Notes: generated by a model not told the origin, from the sequence alone. DNA of 64,000 nt from Candidatus Dormiibacterota bacterium (GCA_036495095.1 DASXNK010000191.1:1-64000), one strand, 5' to 3'; positions 25,343 through 35,723 are shown, counted from the stretch's first letter. Numbers and translations are program-made.

Positions 25343-26263
25343 TCAGATCGCGGTGGACAGGGCACGCCGCCGCTGCACCAGGCCGCTGCAGAAGGCGAGG
25401 AACACCGAGGCCATGCAGCGCACCGTGGCGCCGGCGAGGTCGGCGGCGGCGTCCACCTCGGTGAGGTCGACGGCGACCACCCGGGGGTCGGCGCCGAGCA
25501 GGTGGGCGGCCTCCTGGAGATGGTGGGGGGTCAGGCCGCCGGGCATGCTCGCCGGGCAGGCGGGAGCGAAGGCGCGGTCGAGCACGTCCATGTCGATGTC
25601 CACGTACACCCGCCGCGCCCCGTGGCGCTCGAGCACGGCGAGCACCTCGTCGAGCAGCCGGGCCATCCCCACCGACCGCACCTGCCCGGCGCGGCGCATC
25701 TGCACCCCGCGGTCGAGCGCCCAGCGGTGGTGCTCGGCGGTGTTCGCGAAGCCGTGGAGACCGACCTGGGCGACCCGCCTGCCGGGGAGGCCGAGCTCGA
25801 TCAGCTCGCGCACCGGGGTGCCGTTGCGGGGGCCGCCGATCGCCGAGCGCACGTCGTGGTGGGCGTCGAGGGTGAGCAGCCCCCAGCCGTCGCCGAGGCC
25901 GCCGCCGGCGAGGCCGCAGAGCGCCGGCCGGGTCAGCGAGTTGTCGCCGCCGATGACCGCGACCACCGGGGCGCGGTCGCGGGCCGCGGCCACCGCGGCC
26001 TCGAGGCGCGCGTGCGCGGCGGCGGCGCCGGCGTCGTCCGCGTCGCCCTCGATGTCGCCGAGGTCGAGCACCGGCAGGTCGGCGAGATCGATGCCGTGGT
26101 CGCCGTCGAAGGTGCTGAACCGGGTCAGCGCGCGGCGGAAGGCGGCGGGGGTGAGCTGTGCCTGCGAGGGGCTGATCGAGGCCTTCGCCAGCGGGGCGCC
26201 GAGCACCGCCAGGTCCGGGCTCCCGCCCCCGTCGCCGCGCTCCAGCCACTCCCGCGCGTTCAC
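25343..26263 (-). CDS. hutG: Arginase-family ureohydrolase, probable formimidoylglutamase
   Basis: A 306-residue arginase-fold enzyme with metal-site motifs LDAHHDVR (133-137) and VDIDMDVLD (222-229). The usual GGDHS metal motif reads GGDNS, with Asn108 in place of the Mn-ligand His. Because it lies between hutU and hutI, the probable reaction is N-formimino-glutamate to glutamate plus formamide. GTG 26263 overlaps the hutU stop (GTGA). Agmatinase or another guanidino-hydrolase is the alternative reading. Confidence 0.85.
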   Translation of the reverse strand: MNAREWLERGDGGGSPDLAVLGAPLAKASISPSQAQLTPAAFRRALTRFSTFDGDHGIDLADLPVLDLGDIEGDADDAGAAAAHARLEAAVAAARDRAPVVAVIGGDNSLTRPALCGLAGGGLGDGWGLLTLDAHHDVRSAIGGPRNGTPVRELIELGLPGRRVAQVGLHGFANTAEHHRWALDRGVQMRRAGQVRSVGMARLLDEVLAVLERHGARRVYVDIDMDVLDRAFAPACPASMPGGLTPHHLQEAAHLLGADPRVVAVDLTEVDAAADLAGATVRCMASVFLAFCSGLVQRRRALSTAI

Positions 26264-27930
26264 GCCCCGTCGCCCACCACCGGGATGCGCACCCCGTGCT
26301 CCGCGGCCGCCGCCCGCGCCTCCGGGTAGCCGGCGTCGGCGTGGCGCATCACCGCGGTGCCGGGGTCGTTGGTCAGCACCAGCTCGCAGCGGCGTGCCCC
26401 CAGCGCGGTGCCGTCGGCGACCACCTGCGCGCCAGCGTGGATGGAGCGTCCCATGCCGACGCCGCCGCCGTGGTGCACCGCCACCCAGCTGGCGCCCGAC
26501 GAGGTGGCGAGCAGCGCGTTGAGCACCGGCCAGTCGGCGATGGCGTCGCTGCCGTCGCGCATCGCCTCGGTCTCGCGGAAGGGGGAGGCGACGCTGCCGC
26601 CGTCGAGGTGGTCGCGGCCGATGACGACCGGCGCCGAGACCTCGCCGCGGGCGACCAGCTCGTTGAAGCGGAGCCCGGCGAGGTGGCGCTCGCCGGCGCC
26701 GAGCCAGCAGATCCGCGCCGGCAGCCCCTGGAAGGGCACCCGCTCCTGGGCGAGCCGCAGCCAGCGGTGGAGGCGCTCGTCGTCGGGGAAGAGCTCGGCG
26801 ACGGCCCGGTCGGTGGCGGCGATGTCGGCGGGGTCGCCGCTGAGGGCGACCCACCGGAAGGGCCCTCGCCCCCGGCAGAAGAGCGGCCGGATGTAGGCGG
26901 GGACGAAGCCCGGATACGCGAAGGCGTCGGCGAACCCGCCCCGCCGGGCCTCGTCGCGCAGCGAGTTGCCGTAGTCGAAGACCTCGGCGCCGCGGCGCTG
27001 ATAGGCGACCATCGCGGCGCAGTGCCGGGCCATCGACTCCCGGGCGCGCTCGACGTACCCGGCGGGGTCGGCGGCGCGCAGCCGGGCGGCCTCCTCGACG
27101 GTGAGCCCGGCGGGGATGTAGCCGCCGAGCGGGTCGTGGGCGCTGGTCTGGTCGGTGACCACGTCGGCGGCGAGCCCGATGTCGAGCAGCGCGGGCAGCG
27201 CCTCGGCGGCGTTGGCGGCGACCCCGACGCTGAGCGGCCGGCCCTCCTCGCGGGCGGCGTCGCAGCGGCGCACCGCGTCGTCGAGCGACCTGGCCACCTC
27301 GTCGAGGTAGCCGATCGCCCGCCGCCGCTCCACCCGCGCCGGGTCGGCGTCGAGGCAGAGGGCGACGCCGCCGTTCATCGTCACCGCCAGCGGCTGGGCG
27401 CCGCCCATCCCGCCGAGCCCGGCGGTGAGCACCAACCGGCCCCGCAGGCTGCCGCCGAAGCGCTGCTCCGCCACCGCCGCGAAGGTCTCCCAGGTGCCCT
27501 GGAGGATCCCCTGGGTGCCGATGTAGATCCACGACCCCGCGGTCATCTGGCCGTACATGGTCAGGCCCGCCGCCTCCAGCCGCCAGAACTCCTCCCAGGT
27601 CGCCCACGCCGGCACCAGCAGCGAGTTCGCGATCAGCACTCGGGGCGCCATCTCGTGGGTGCGGGCGACCCCCACCGGCTTGCCCGACTGCACCAGCAGG
27701 GTCTCGTCCTCGCGGAGGTCGCGGAGGCAGCCGACGATGGCGTCGAAGCAGTCCCAGGAGCGCACCGCCCGGCCGGTGCCGCCGTAGACGACGAGCCGGT
27801 CCGGGTCCTCGGCGACCTCGGGGTCGAGGTTGTTCATCAGGCAGCGGAGCGCCGCCTCGGTCTGCCAGGAGCGGCAGCTGAGCGCGGCCCCGTGGGGGGC
27901 GCGGACCGGGCGCGGCCCCGCCGGGCTCAC
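26260..27930 (-). CDS. hutU: Urocanate hydratase
   Basis: A 556-residue NAD-dependent hydratase converting urocanate to imidazolonepropionate. Visible blocks are the N-terminal [83 protein letters not shown] and [18 protein letters not shown]. The GTG start at 27930 overlaps the hutH stop by 4 bases and gives the normal length; the upstream open frame is antisense to nothing useful and is inside hutH. Confidence 0.97.
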   Translation of the reverse strand: MSPAGPRPVRAPHGAALSCRSWQTEAALRCLMNNLDPEVAEDPDRLVVYGGTGRAVRSWDCFDAIVGCLRDLREDETLLVQSGKPVGVARTHEMAPRVLIANSLLVPAWATWEEFWRLEAAGLTMYGQMTAGSWIYIGTQGILQGTWETFAAVAEQRFGGSLRGRLVLTAGLGGMGGAQPLAVTMNGGVALCLDADPARVERRRAIGYLDEVARSLDDAVRRCDAAREEGRPLSVGVAANAAEALPALLDIGLAADVVTDQTSAHDPLGGYIPAGLTVEEAARLRAADPAGYVERARESMARHCAAMVAYQRRGAEVFDYGNSLRDEARRGGFADAFAYPGFVPAYIRPLFCRGRGPFRWVALSGDPADIAATDRAVAELFPDDERLHRWLRLAQERVPFQGLPARICWLGAGERHLAGLRFNELVARGEVSAPVVIGRDHLDGGSVASPFRETEAMRDGSDAIADWPVLNALLATSSGASWVAVHHGGGVGMGRSIHAGAQVVADGTALGARRCELVLTNDPGTAVMRHADAGYPEARAAAAEHGVRIPVVGDGA

Positions 27931-29462
27931 CGCAGCGGCACTCCGCAGGCGCGCTCCACCGGCTCCCGCCAGCCTCCGGCGGCCAGCCACGCGTCGGCGG
28001 CGGCGAGGTCGCCGGCGAGGGGGCGGTCGGCCTCGAGCCGGGGCACCCGCTCGCGCAGCGCGGCGATCAGGGCGCCGGTGGCCCTCCCCGGCCGGCCGGG
28101 GCGGCGCATCTCCAGCGCCTGGGCGCCGGCGACCATCTCGACGGCGAGCACCCGGCGCAGGTCGGCGACACTGCGGCGGGTGCGGAGCGCCGCCGTCCAT
28201 CCCATGGAGACGTGGTCCTCCTGGCCGGCGCTCACCGGCACGCTCTGGGTCGCCACCGGCGCGGCGGCGGCGCGGAGCGCGGTGACGCAGCCGGCGGCGG
28301 TGTACTGGGCGATCATCAGCCCGCTGTTCACCCCCGGGTTGGGGCTGAGGAAGGCGGGCAGCCCCCGGGAGCGGGCGGGGTCGAGGAGGCGGTCGACGCG
28401 GCGTTCGCTGATGGCGGCGAGGTCGGCGCAGACCCAGGCGAGCATGTCGGCCGCGTAGGCGAGCCCCTGGCCGTGGAAGTTGCCCGAGCTCATCACCTCA
28501 CCGCGCTCGACCAGCACCAGCGGGTTGTCGACCACCGCGGCGAGCTCGCGCTCGACGGTGGTGCGGGCTGCGGCGCAGAGGTCGCGGGCGGCGCCGTGGA
28601 CCTGGGGGGCGCAGCGCAGCGAGTAGGCGTCCTGCACGGCGTGGTGGGAGGCGCGGTGCGAGGCCACCAGCGGGCTGCCGGAGAGGAGGAGGCGCAGGTT
28701 GGCCGCCGCCGCCTGCTGGCCGGGGGCGGGTCGAAGCGCCACCACCTCCTCGTCGTAGGCGCGCCCGGTCCCGAGCAGCGCCTCGAGGCTCATCGCGCAG
28801 GCGCAGTCGGCGGCGGTGAGCAGCCCCTCGAGGTCGGCGACGGCGAGCGCCAGGGCGGCGGCCATGGCATCGGTGCCGTTGATCAGCGCCAGCCCCTCCT
28901 TGGTCGCCACCGTCACCGGCCGCAGGCCCGCGGCGGCGAGCGCCGGCCCCGCCGGCTCGGGGTCGCCGTCGGCACCGACCACCCAGCCCTCGCCGAGCAG
29001 GCAGAGGGCGGCGTGGGCGAGCGGCGCCAGGTCACCGGACGCGCCCAGCGAGCCGAGCTCGGGCACGTGCGGCAGCACCCCGGCGTTCAGCAGCGCGGCG
29101 ATCGCCTCGACGAGCAGCGGTCGCACCCCGGAGTAGCCGGCGCAGAGGGTGCGGGCGCGGAGCAGGAGCATGCCGCGCACCACCTCGGCGTCGAGCGGCG
29201 GCCCCATCCCGGCGGCGTGGCTCCGCACCACCGCGGTCTGGAGGGTGGCGCGGTGCTCGCGTTCGATGGCGCGGTCGGCGAGGGCGCCGAAGCCGGTGGT
29301 GACCCCGTACACAACCGCGTCGCTGCGGTCGAGCTCGTCGACGAGCGCGCGGGAGGCGGCCATCCGCTGCCGCGCCAGCTCGCCGACCTCGACCCGCGCC
29401 CCGCCCCGGGCGACGGCGAGGACCTGCTCGACGGAGAGCGGCGACCCGTCGAGGACGATCAT
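27927..29462 (-). CDS. hutH: Histidine ammonia-lyase
   Basis: A 511-residue lyase that deaminates histidine to urocanate. The Ala-Ser-Gly that forms the MIO cofactor is at residues 141-143 within [37 protein letters not shown] and [17 protein letters not shown] are other family blocks. It is the first gene of hutH-hutU-hutG-hutI, all coupled by overlaps or 3-base gaps, and starts without a leader from TACCCT. Confidence 0.98.
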   Translation of the reverse strand: MIVLDGSPLSVEQVLAVARGGARVEVGELARQRMAASRALVDELDRSDAVVYGVTTGFGALADRAIEREHRATLQTAVVRSHAAGMGPPLDAEVVRGMLLLRARTLCAGYSGVRPLLVEAIAALLNAGVLPHVPELGSLGASGDLAPLAHAALCLLGEGWVVGADGDPEPAGPALAAAGLRPVTVATKEGLALINGTDAMAAALALAVADLEGLLTAADCACAMSLEALLGTGRAYDEEVVALRPAPGQQAAAANLRLLLSGSPLVASHRASHHAVQDAYSLRCAPQVHGAARDLCAAARTTVERELAAVVDNPLVLVERGEVMSSGNFHGQGLAYAADMLAWVCADLAAISERRVDRLLDPARSRGLPAFLSPNPGVNSGLMIAQYTAAGCVTALRAAAAPVATQSVPVSAGQEDHVSMGWTAALRTRRSVADLRRVLAVEMVAGAQALEMRRPGRPGRATGALIAALRERVPRLEADRPLAGDLAAADAWLAAGGWREPVERACGVPLR

Positions 29463-29469
29463 CCCGCGC

Positions 29470-29475
29470 AGGGTA
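29470..29475 (-). promoter_or_regulatory. -10 box (TACCCT), leaderless start of hut operon
   Basis: GCTACCCT on the minus strand ends 7 bases before the hutH ATG. No operator palindrome or hut regulator gene is visible nearby. Confidence 0.5.
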
Positions 29476-29569
29476 GCGTCGCGGTCGATGACCTGTTCAG
29501 GGGCGGCGGGGCCGGGCTGCGCTATCGTGGGCGCTTCTGCCCGGTCACGTTGCTCTCGAGGTCGCCCCG

Positions 29570-30481
29570 ATGCGCTCCGCCCGCCTCCTGCTCGCCGCCG
29601 GCGTCGCCGCCGCGCTGCTCCCCGGCTGCGGAAGCTCGTCCGCCATCAACGGGCTCAGCCCCAAGGACATCGTCAAGCTGACCTCCCAGAAGGTCGCCAC
29701 CCAGTCGCTGCGCGCCGACCTGAGCGGCCGGTTCATCGTCGACGCCAGCCACCTCACCGGGGTGAGCGCCGCCCAGCTCAAGCAGTTCGGCGCCAGCGGC
29801 AACGGCTACACGCTGACCGGGAGGGAGGACCAGGAGAGCACCAAGCGGCTCCAGCTCCTGGTCACCCTCCAGCCCGACTACGACAACGCCACGATCGTCG
29901 TCTACGACGGCCAGACCTACTACTCGAAGGACGGCAGGAGGTTCGCCGCGGCGGGGCCGCTGAGCTCGCTGACCGCCGGCATCGGCATCACCCCCGGCGA
30001 CCTCACCAACTACCTCGGCTACCTCGGCGACATGAAGGACCTGGGCAGCACCACCCAGGACGGCATGACCGTCGAGCACCTCCAGGCCCCGATCGACCAG
30101 AACGTCCTCGACCAGGTGCTGGGCGCCTCGGTGGCGTCGCAGAGCCCCAACCTCGGCGGCCTCGCGAACCTGTTCAAGCAGTTCATCACGGTGAAGGCCG
30201 GAACCCTCGACGTCTACGTCGACCCCGCCACCGCCAACCTCGACCGGGTCGACATGAAGCTGCAGTTCTCCTTCGACTTCTCGAAGATCGCCAGCCTCTT
30301 CGGCGGCTCCGCCAGCCCGGCCCCGAGGAAGGGCGGCCCCGGCGGCACCCTCGACTTCGACGTCGCCGTGGGCAGCCACCTCCACGACTACGGGGCCAAG
30401 ATCTCGATTCCCAAGCCGACCGTCGATCCCAGCGCCCCCAAGCCGCCGGCGGGCGGTCTCTTCGGCGGGCTGGCCGCCTGA
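29570..30481 (+). CDS. Lipoprotein, LppX/LolA-like
   Basis: A 303-residue exported lipoprotein: signal peptide ending in the lipobox LLPGC (Cys at about residue 22), then a body of alternating beta strands (SLRADLSGRFIVDAS, LQLLVTLQPDYDNATIVVYDGQTYYSKDGRRF, VKAGTLDVYVDPATANLDRVDMKL) that resembles the LppX/LprG/LolA-type half-barrel for lipid binding. A Pro/Lys-rich tail ends it. GCTATCGT lies about 45 bases upstream and GAGGTCG before the ATG. It overlaps proC by one base. Confidence 0.72.
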   Translation: MRSARLLLAAGVAAALLPGCGSSSAINGLSPKDIVKLTSQKVATQSLRADLSGRFIVDASHLTGVSAAQLKQFGASGNGYTLTGREDQESTKRLQLLVTLQPDYDNATIVVYDGQTYYSKDGRRFAAAGPLSSLTAGIGITPGDLTNYLGYLGDMKDLGSTTQDGMTVEHLQAPIDQNVLDQVLGASVASQSPNLGGLANLFKQFITVKAGTLDVYVDPATANLDRVDMKLQFSFDFSKIASLFGGSASPAPRKGGPGGTLDFDVAVGSHLHDYGAKISIPKPTVDPSAPKPPAGGLFGGLAA

Positions 30482-31347
30482 TGGACGCCCGGGCGGCGTT
30501 CGCGGGGGCGCGGGTGGGGGTGATCGGCACCGGCGCGATGGCCGAGGCGATGGTGGCCGGGATGCTCGAGACCCACGTCGTCGACCCCGGCCAGCTCTGC
30601 TGCAGCCATCCCCGCGAGGAGCGGCGCCGGCAGCTCGCCGAGCGCTTCGGGGTCTCGACCGCCGCCTCCAACCAGGCCGCCGCCGAGGGGGCCGACGTGG
30701 TCCTGCTCGCGGTCAAGCCGCAGGTGCTCCCGACGGTGATGCCGGAGCTGCGCACCGTGCTCACCGACGACCAGCTGGTGGTCTCGGTGATCGCGGGGGC
30801 GAGCACCCGGGCGCTGGGCGACGGCCTCGGCCATCCCGCGATCGTCCGCTCGATGCCGAACACCCCCGCGCAGATCGGCCAGGGGGTGACGGTCTGGTAC
30901 GCCACCGGGGCGGTCACCCCGCCGCAGAAGGAGCGCACCCGCACCATGCTCTCGGCGCTGGGTCGCGAGTTCGAGGTGCACGACGAGGGCCAGGTGGCGA
31001 TGGCGACGGCGGTGAGCGGCACCGGGCCCACCTACATCTTCCTGTTCATCGAGGCGCTGGTCGACGCCGCCGTCCACCTCGGCTTCCCCCGCCACGTCGC
31101 CCGCGACCTGGTGCTCGACACCATGCAGGGGTCGGCGGCCTTCGCGCTGCGCAGCGGGCGGCACGTCGCCGAGCTGCGCGACATGGTCACCTCTCCCGGG
31201 GGCACCTCGGCGGAGGCGCTCTACGAGCTCGAGCGTGGCCGGCTGCGCACCGTGGTCAGCGACGCGGTCTGGGCCGCGTACGAGCGCACCCGCCAGCTCG
31301 AGGGCCGCCTCGAAGGTCGGGACGACGGCCAGCGCAAGCGCCGGTAG
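30481..31347 (+). CDS. proC: Pyrroline-5-carboxylate reductase
   Basis: A 288-residue P5C reductase, the last step of proline synthesis. The N-terminal Rossmann GVIGTGAMAEAMVAGML binds NAD(P)H; VLLAVKPQVLPTVMPEL, IVRSMPNTPAQIGQGVTV, SGTGPTYIFLFIEALVDAAV and VTSPGGTSAEALYELE are diagnostic. The start ATG overlaps the lipoprotein stop (TGATG), so both are in one transcript. Confidence 0.97.
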   Translation: MDARAAFAGARVGVIGTGAMAEAMVAGMLETHVVDPGQLCCSHPREERRRQLAERFGVSTAASNQAAAEGADVVLLAVKPQVLPTVMPELRTVLTDDQLVVSVIAGASTRALGDGLGHPAIVRSMPNTPAQIGQGVTVWYATGAVTPPQKERTRTMLSALGREFEVHDEGQVAMATAVSGTGPTYIFLFIEALVDAAVHLGFPRHVARDLVLDTMQGSAAFALRSGRHVAELRDMVTSPGGTSAEALYELERGRLRTVVSDAVWAAYERTRQLEGRLEGRDDGQRKRR

Positions 31348-31361
31348 ACAATGGGGCCAGC

Positions 31362-32504
31362 GTGATCGGCCCCCCCTCGGTCCTCGACCCCGCGGAGTCT
31401 GATCTTCGCGCCGTCCCGCGCCGCCGCCCCGGCCGCTCACGGACCGCGCGGGCGGTGATCGCCGCCCTGCTGCTGGCGCCGCTGGTCGCCGCCGGCGGGA
31501 TCGAGCTGGGCGGGCTCCAGGCGGTCAGCGGGGCCGTCGGCGACGCCCAGCGATACCGCGACACCCACGCCTACGACCGCGCTGTCGCCGTCTACCGGGC
31601 GGTGGCGGCGAAGACCGGGCCGCTCTACCTGCTCGCCCGCAACCGGGTCGACGCCGCCGACCTCGACGCCCAGAGCACCCTGCTCGACTGGGCGCGGTCG
31701 CTGGCCTCAGCCGGGAGGGTGGACGACGCGCTGGCGGCGGTCGCCCAGGTCACCGGTCCGGCGCTCATCCCGGAGCGCCAGCGCGAGTCCGCCCGGATCG
31801 CCCTCGACGACGCCCGCGCTCAGTCGGCCGCCGGCCACTTCGACGTCGCCCTCCGCCGCCTCGACGCCGCCCTCGCCGGGATGCCCCCCGACGACCTGGC
31901 GAGCCAGGCGAGGGCGCTGCATCCCGCTTACGCGCTGGGGGCGGCGCGGCTGCTGCTGCAGCGGGGCGAGGCGGCCGGCGCGGTGACCGCCCTCGACGAC
32001 CTGATCGCCGCCGCGCCGGCCAGACCGGAGTCGGCCCAGGCGCTGGCGCTGCTCCCCGACGCGGTGCTCGCCGCCGGGCGCCAGGCGATCGGCCGTCACG
32101 ACGAGGCCACCGCGCTGAAGGACCTCAACCGCATCATCGCCCGCTTCCCCGGCACCTCCCAGGCGCGCGCCGCCCAGGAGATGCTCGCCGCGCCCCAGCC
32201 GGTGCAGGGCACGCTGGTGCGCCACGACGGCGGGCCGGTCACCGGCACCCTGGTGCGGCTCGGCAGCCACTACCGGGCGGTCCTGGGCGGCTACGAGACC
32301 CAGCCCCCCTACTACGTCTCCCGCACCAACGACCACGGCGATTTCAGCTTCGCCGGCGTGCCCCTCGGCGAGTACGTCGTCGAGGTGCAGCAGGGCGAGG
32401 GCTGGACCACCATCCTCACCCCCGAGGGCCAGCCCGCCTACCGGGTGGCGGTGGACCCGCTCACCCCCGTCGACCTCGCCTTCGTGGTGGTGCCGACCAG
32501 CTAG
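31362..32504 (+). CDS. Membrane-anchored TPR-like protein with C-terminal beta-sandwich
   Basis: A 380-residue protein with one N-terminal membrane helix (AVIAALLLAPLVAAGGIELG), then helical TPR-like repeats (YDRAVAVYRAVAAKTGPLY, FDVALRRLDAALAGMP, EATALKDLNRIIARFPGTSQA). A C-terminal domain looks like a carboxypeptidase regulatory/CarboxypepD_reg sandwich (RTNDHGDFSFAGVPLGEYVVEV). It probably sits outside the membrane in protein interactions. GACAAT ends 9 bases before GTG 31362. No specific family recognised. Confidence 0.72.
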   Translation: MIGPPSVLDPAESDLRAVPRRRPGRSRTARAVIAALLLAPLVAAGGIELGGLQAVSGAVGDAQRYRDTHAYDRAVAVYRAVAAKTGPLYLLARNRVDAADLDAQSTLLDWARSLASAGRVDDALAAVAQVTGPALIPERQRESARIALDDARAQSAAGHFDVALRRLDAALAGMPPDDLASQARALHPAYALGAARLLLQRGEAAGAVTALDDLIAAAPARPESAQALALLPDAVLAAGRQAIGRHDEATALKDLNRIIARFPGTSQARAAQEMLAAPQPVQGTLVRHDGGPVTGTLVRLGSHYRAVLGGYETQPPYYVSRTNDHGDFSFAGVPLGEYVVEVQQGEGWTTILTPEGQPAYRVAVDPLTPVDLAFVVVPTS

Positions 32505-32507
32505 CCC

Positions 32508-33143
32508 TCACCCGAAGGCGACCCGGAACGCGAGCAGGGTGCCGGCCGCCAGCAGGGTGACCATGGCGAGGGTGGGGAGTGCGAGGGCCAGGCCGGCCCG
32601 CAGCCGCCCCAGGCCGGTGGCGGCGCGGACCGCGTACCAGGCGGGCACCGCCACCCAGGCGCCCACCAGCAGGCTGAGCGGGAGGGTCACCGCGTTGAGC
32701 GGGCGCCAGATGCCGGCGTGGGCGATCTGCAGGGCGATGGCGGGGATCGGGATCGCGGCGCTGAGGCAGGAGAGGGCGTTCACCCAGCCGATGCCGGCGA
32801 GCAGCCGCCCCCAGTCGACCGGGGCGCCGGCACGCCAGACCCGGACCAGCATGCAGGTGCCCGCGTAGCCGCCGATGGTGACCAGGGTGAGCGCCCCGAG
32901 GGCGAGCAGGGTGAGGGCGAGGCGGTGGCCGTTCAGCCAGGTCAGCCCCAGCGCGATGGTGCGGGGGACGGTGCGCGGCTGCTCGGGGGCGGGGGTCACG
33001 CCCAGCGGGATCGCGGTGAGCAGCACCGCCGCGGCGGTGACCGCAGCCGCCTCGGCGAGGCTGCGCTCGGCGACCGCGCGCATCGCGGTGCGCCGGGGGT
33101 GGCGGAGGTAGCCGAGGCTGTCGGCGGCGGCACGGCCGATCAT
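32508..33143 (-). CDS. Integral membrane protein, Yip1-like
   Basis: A 211-residue protein with five likely membrane helices after a short basic N-terminus that contains SLGYLRHPRRTAM. The layout is like Yip1/YIP-domain proteins of bacteria, but the match is by eye only. ATG 33143 is chosen because AGGAGAGG precedes it by 4 bases; the longer open frame upstream is not supported. Convergent with the TPR-like gene, only 3 bases apart. Confidence 0.65.
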   Translation of the reverse strand: MIGRAAADSLGYLRHPRRTAMRAVAERSLAEAAAVTAAAVLLTAIPLGVTPAPEQPRTVPRTIALGLTWLNGHRLALTLLALGALTLVTIGGYAGTCMLVRVWRAGAPVDWGRLLAGIGWVNALSCLSAAIPIPAIALQIAHAGIWRPLNAVTLPLSLLVGAWVAVPAWYAVRAATGLGRLRAGLALALPTLAMVTLLAAGTLLAFRVAFG

Positions 33144-33252
33144 CGGTCCTCTCCTGCGCTGGGGGAGCACGGTGTTTGTGGCAGACTTCGGGGCCCGCCC
33201 CGGGAGGGCGGCGCCTTGACCATAGGTGAGGAGCGGTGAGCGGGATCCGGCG

Positions 33253-34776
33253 ATGCGGCTGACCCGCCGGCCGGAGGCCCCCGACGTCTCCACCGGCCAG
33301 GTCGAGCGCCTCCGCGAGGCGGTCGACATCCTCCACCGCGTGATGGGGATCACCGACCGCGCCTTCCGCGAGGCGGTGGTCGACGGCTACATCGTGCTTC
33401 CCCCGACGCTGCGCGAGCGGGTCGCCACCACGGTCTCGCCGGACGTCCACGCCGACTACCTCGCCCGGATCGCCGAGCTCACCACCCAGGCGGGCCGGCT
33501 GCGGGAGTGGGCGGCCCGGCTCCCCGAGGCGGGGGTGGTGGTGCCGGAGCCGCAGGCGCTCGACCCGGTCCGGCTGCTCGCCTGGATGCGCCGGTCGGCG
33601 GCAGAGGCCGCGGTCGCCCCGGTCGCCCCGGTCGGCGGCGTGCCCGCGCCCGCGGTGGCGGCCCCGGCCCTGCCCCCGCCCGCCCCCGCCGCGGCGCCGC
33701 CGGCGGCCACCGATCCGCCGGCGCCCGTCGCCGCCGGGCCGGGCGCCGCCGGGCAGCACCGCCCCCTGATCGTGGCGGGCGCGCTGCTCGCCGTCACCGC
33801 GGTCGCCGCCGCCGGGGTCGCGGTGCTCCGGCCGTCGTCTCCCCCTGCCCGCGCCCGCGACACCTCGGTGACCACCGGGCCGATGGCCACCCCGGGCGCT
33901 CCCCCCGCCCGCCGGGGAGAGGCGGTCGCCGCCGGGCCGGGCAGCCAGGCGGCGGTCCTCTTCGGCGGCGTGTCCCCGGGCGGCGGGCTGCTCGCCGACA
34001 CCTGGGTGTTCGACGGCCGCCGCTGGTCCGAGCTCCATCCCGGCGCCGCGCCGGCGGCCCGGGCCGGCGCCCTGGCCACCTACGACGCCGCCCGCCACGT
34101 CGTCCTGCTCACCGGCGGCCGGGGCGCCGCCGGCGCGCTCACCGACACCTGGGCCTGGGACGGCGTCGGCTGGACCGCCCAGCTCCCCGAGACCCCACCC
34201 CGGCTCGGCCCCTGGTCGGGGATGGCCGCCGACGCCGCCACCCGCTCGGTGGTGCTGGTGACCGGGCGCGGCGGCGCTCCGGCGCAGACCTGGCTCTGGG
34301 ACGGCCGCAACTGGTCACGGCCCCTGCCCGCGGTCGAGCCGGTGCTCAGCGGGCCGCCGGTGATCAGCCTCGACCCGCTGAGCGGGCACCCGCTGCTGGT
34401 CACCGCCGCCGGTCCCGGTGCCGTCCCCGCGTCCACCTGGAGCTGGGACGGGCACACCTGGAGCCTGCGCACCCAGGCCCCGGCGGTGGTGGTGCGTCCC
34501 GGGGCCACCTGGATGGCCGCCGACCCCACCGCGCACCGGGTGCTCCTCTTCGAGACCGGCACCGCGGGGGGCGCGACCTGGGTGTGGAACGGCAGCCGCT
34601 GGAGCTACGTGTTCTCGGCGGTGGCTCCGGCGATCGGCGCCGACGGGATCGCCGCCGCGCTGGTCACCGACCCGCTGGCGGGACGGCCCCTGCTGATCGG
34701 CGCCGGCGCCCCCGGCGACGCCACCCGCTTCCGCCGCGGCTGGCACTGGCGCGGCGACGGCTGGATGGCGGGATAG
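33253..34776 (+). CDS. Membrane-anchored kelch-like propeller protein
   Basis: A 507-residue protein: an N-terminal helical, coiled-coil-like cytoplasmic part (STGQVERLREAVDILHRVMG), a Pro/Ala linker, one membrane helix (LIVAGALLAVTAVAAAGVAVL), and an outer domain of repeated units of about 50 residues such as DTWVFDGRRWSELHP, DTWAWDGVGWTAQLP, QTWLWDGRNWSRPLP, STWSWDGHTWSLRT and ATWVWNGSRWSYVF, which form a kelch-like propeller. The alternative start is GTG 33226. Function unknown. Confidence 0.75.
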   Translation: MRLTRRPEAPDVSTGQVERLREAVDILHRVMGITDRAFREAVVDGYIVLPPTLRERVATTVSPDVHADYLARIAELTTQAGRLREWAARLPEAGVVVPEPQALDPVRLLAWMRRSAAEAAVAPVAPVGGVPAPAVAAPALPPPAPAAAPPAATDPPAPVAAGPGAAGQHRPLIVAGALLAVTAVAAAGVAVLRPSSPPARARDTSVTTGPMATPGAPPARRGEAVAAGPGSQAAVLFGGVSPGGGLLADTWVFDGRRWSELHPGAAPAARAGALATYDAARHVVLLTGGRGAAGALTDTWAWDGVGWTAQLPETPPRLGPWSGMAADAATRSVVLVTGRGGAPAQTWLWDGRNWSRPLPAVEPVLSGPPVISLDPLSGHPLLVTAAGPGAVPASTWSWDGHTWSLRTQAPAVVVRPGATWMAADPTAHRVLLFETGTAGGATWVWNGSRWSYVFSAVAPAIGADGIAAALVTDPLAGRPLLIGAGAPGDATRFRRGWHWRGDGWMAG

Positions 34777-34784
34777 GCCGAGCC

Positions 34785-35657
34785 CTACGCCGGCGGCGGC
34801 ACCGCCCTGATCACCGCCTCGGCGAGCCGCTGCTGACCCTGCACGGTGGGGTGGATGTCGACGTCGGCGCAGTCGATGAGGCTGCAGAGCGGGGCCCCGT
34901 CGGCAGGATGGTTGATCGCCGCATGGAAGTCGGCATAGCCGTCGCCGAGCCGGGCCGCGAGGGCGGCGATGGCGTCGTCGATCGGGGCGAGGAGGGCGTC
35001 GGTCCGCGGCGCGGCGACCGCGAACGGGTCGTAGACGCCGGCGATCACGATCGGCACCCCGGCGGCGGCGGTGTGGAGCTCGGTGACGATCGCCTCGAGG
35101 TGGTCGAGCAGCGCCGTCCGGGTGGTCCCGAGGTCGCCGTTGAGGGCGTGGAGGAGGTCGTTGCTGCCCAGCGCCACCACGATCAGCCGCAGGTCCTGGC
35201 CGTGGGCGGAGATCGCCTCCAGGGCGGCGGCGCGCTGTGACCGGTGGGCGAGCAGGGGCACCTGCCGGCGTCCCGAGCAGCGGATCGCGTAGGACACGGT
35301 GGTCTCGCCCGGGCAGGCGACGTCGTAGAGGCTCCAGGCCCGTCCCTGGGCGGCGAGCCGGCTCTCCACCCGGGGTGCCCAGGAGATGTTGGTGCCGGCC
35401 AGCGCGGCGTCACGGGTGTAGCCGAAGGTGACCGAGTCGCCGATGGTGAGGAACCACGGCCGTCCCGGCTCCGGCGGCCGCCCCGCCACCGGCACGTCGA
35501 CCGCGCCCGGCCCGCCCACCCCCGCCGCTGGCGGGCTCGGGGTCACCGCGGGGAGCCGCCCCGCCGCCTGGGTGGTCAGCCCGGTCCCCGAGTGCGCTCC
35601 CCAGGCCGCGACCGCACTGAGCACGAGGACGGCCGCAGGGGCGCGGAGGCGCGACAT
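34785..35657 (-). CDS. SGNH/GDSL-family secreted hydrolase
   Basis: A 290-residue esterase-like protein with an N-terminal signal/anchor (AAVLVLSAVAAWGAHSG). The four SGNH blocks are visible: TIGDSVTFGY (Ser nucleophile), CPGETTVSYA, VALGSNDLLHAL (Asn) and DVDIHPTVQGQ (Asp-His). It should hydrolyse an ester, perhaps of lipid or polysaccharide, outside the membrane. ATG 35657 is supported by TACCAT ending 9 bases upstream. Convergent with the kelch-like gene, 8 bases apart. Confidence 0.88.
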   Translation of the reverse strand: MSRLRAPAAVLVLSAVAAWGAHSGTGLTTQAAGRLPAVTPSPPAAGVGGPGAVDVPVAGRPPEPGRPWFLTIGDSVTFGYTRDAALAGTNISWAPRVESRLAAQGRAWSLYDVACPGETTVSYAIRCSGRRQVPLLAHRSQRAAALEAISAHGQDLRLIVVALGSNDLLHALNGDLGTTRTALLDHLEAIVTELHTAAAGVPIVIAGVYDPFAVAAPRTDALLAPIDDAIAALAARLGDGYADFHAAINHPADGAPLCSLIDCADVDIHPTVQGQQRLAEAVIRAVPPPA

Positions 35658-35666
35658 CTCGAACCC

Positions 35667-35672
35667 ATGGTA
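35667..35672 (-). promoter_or_regulatory. -10 box (TACCAT), leaderless start of SGNH hydrolase
   Basis: GCGTACCAT on the minus strand ends 9 bases before ATG 35657, in the 66-base divergent gap with the GDPD gene. Confidence 0.4.
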
Positions 35673-35723
35673 CGCAGGTCCCGAGATCGGCGCCCTCGCC
35701 GGCCCGGCTGCGACCATGGGACG

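Noticed and set aside
24006-26249. Very long open frame antisense/out of frame across the hut genes
   Set aside because: Low-complexity Arg/Gly/Pro translation typical of high-GC shadows; hutI and hutG occupy the same DNA with clear motifs.
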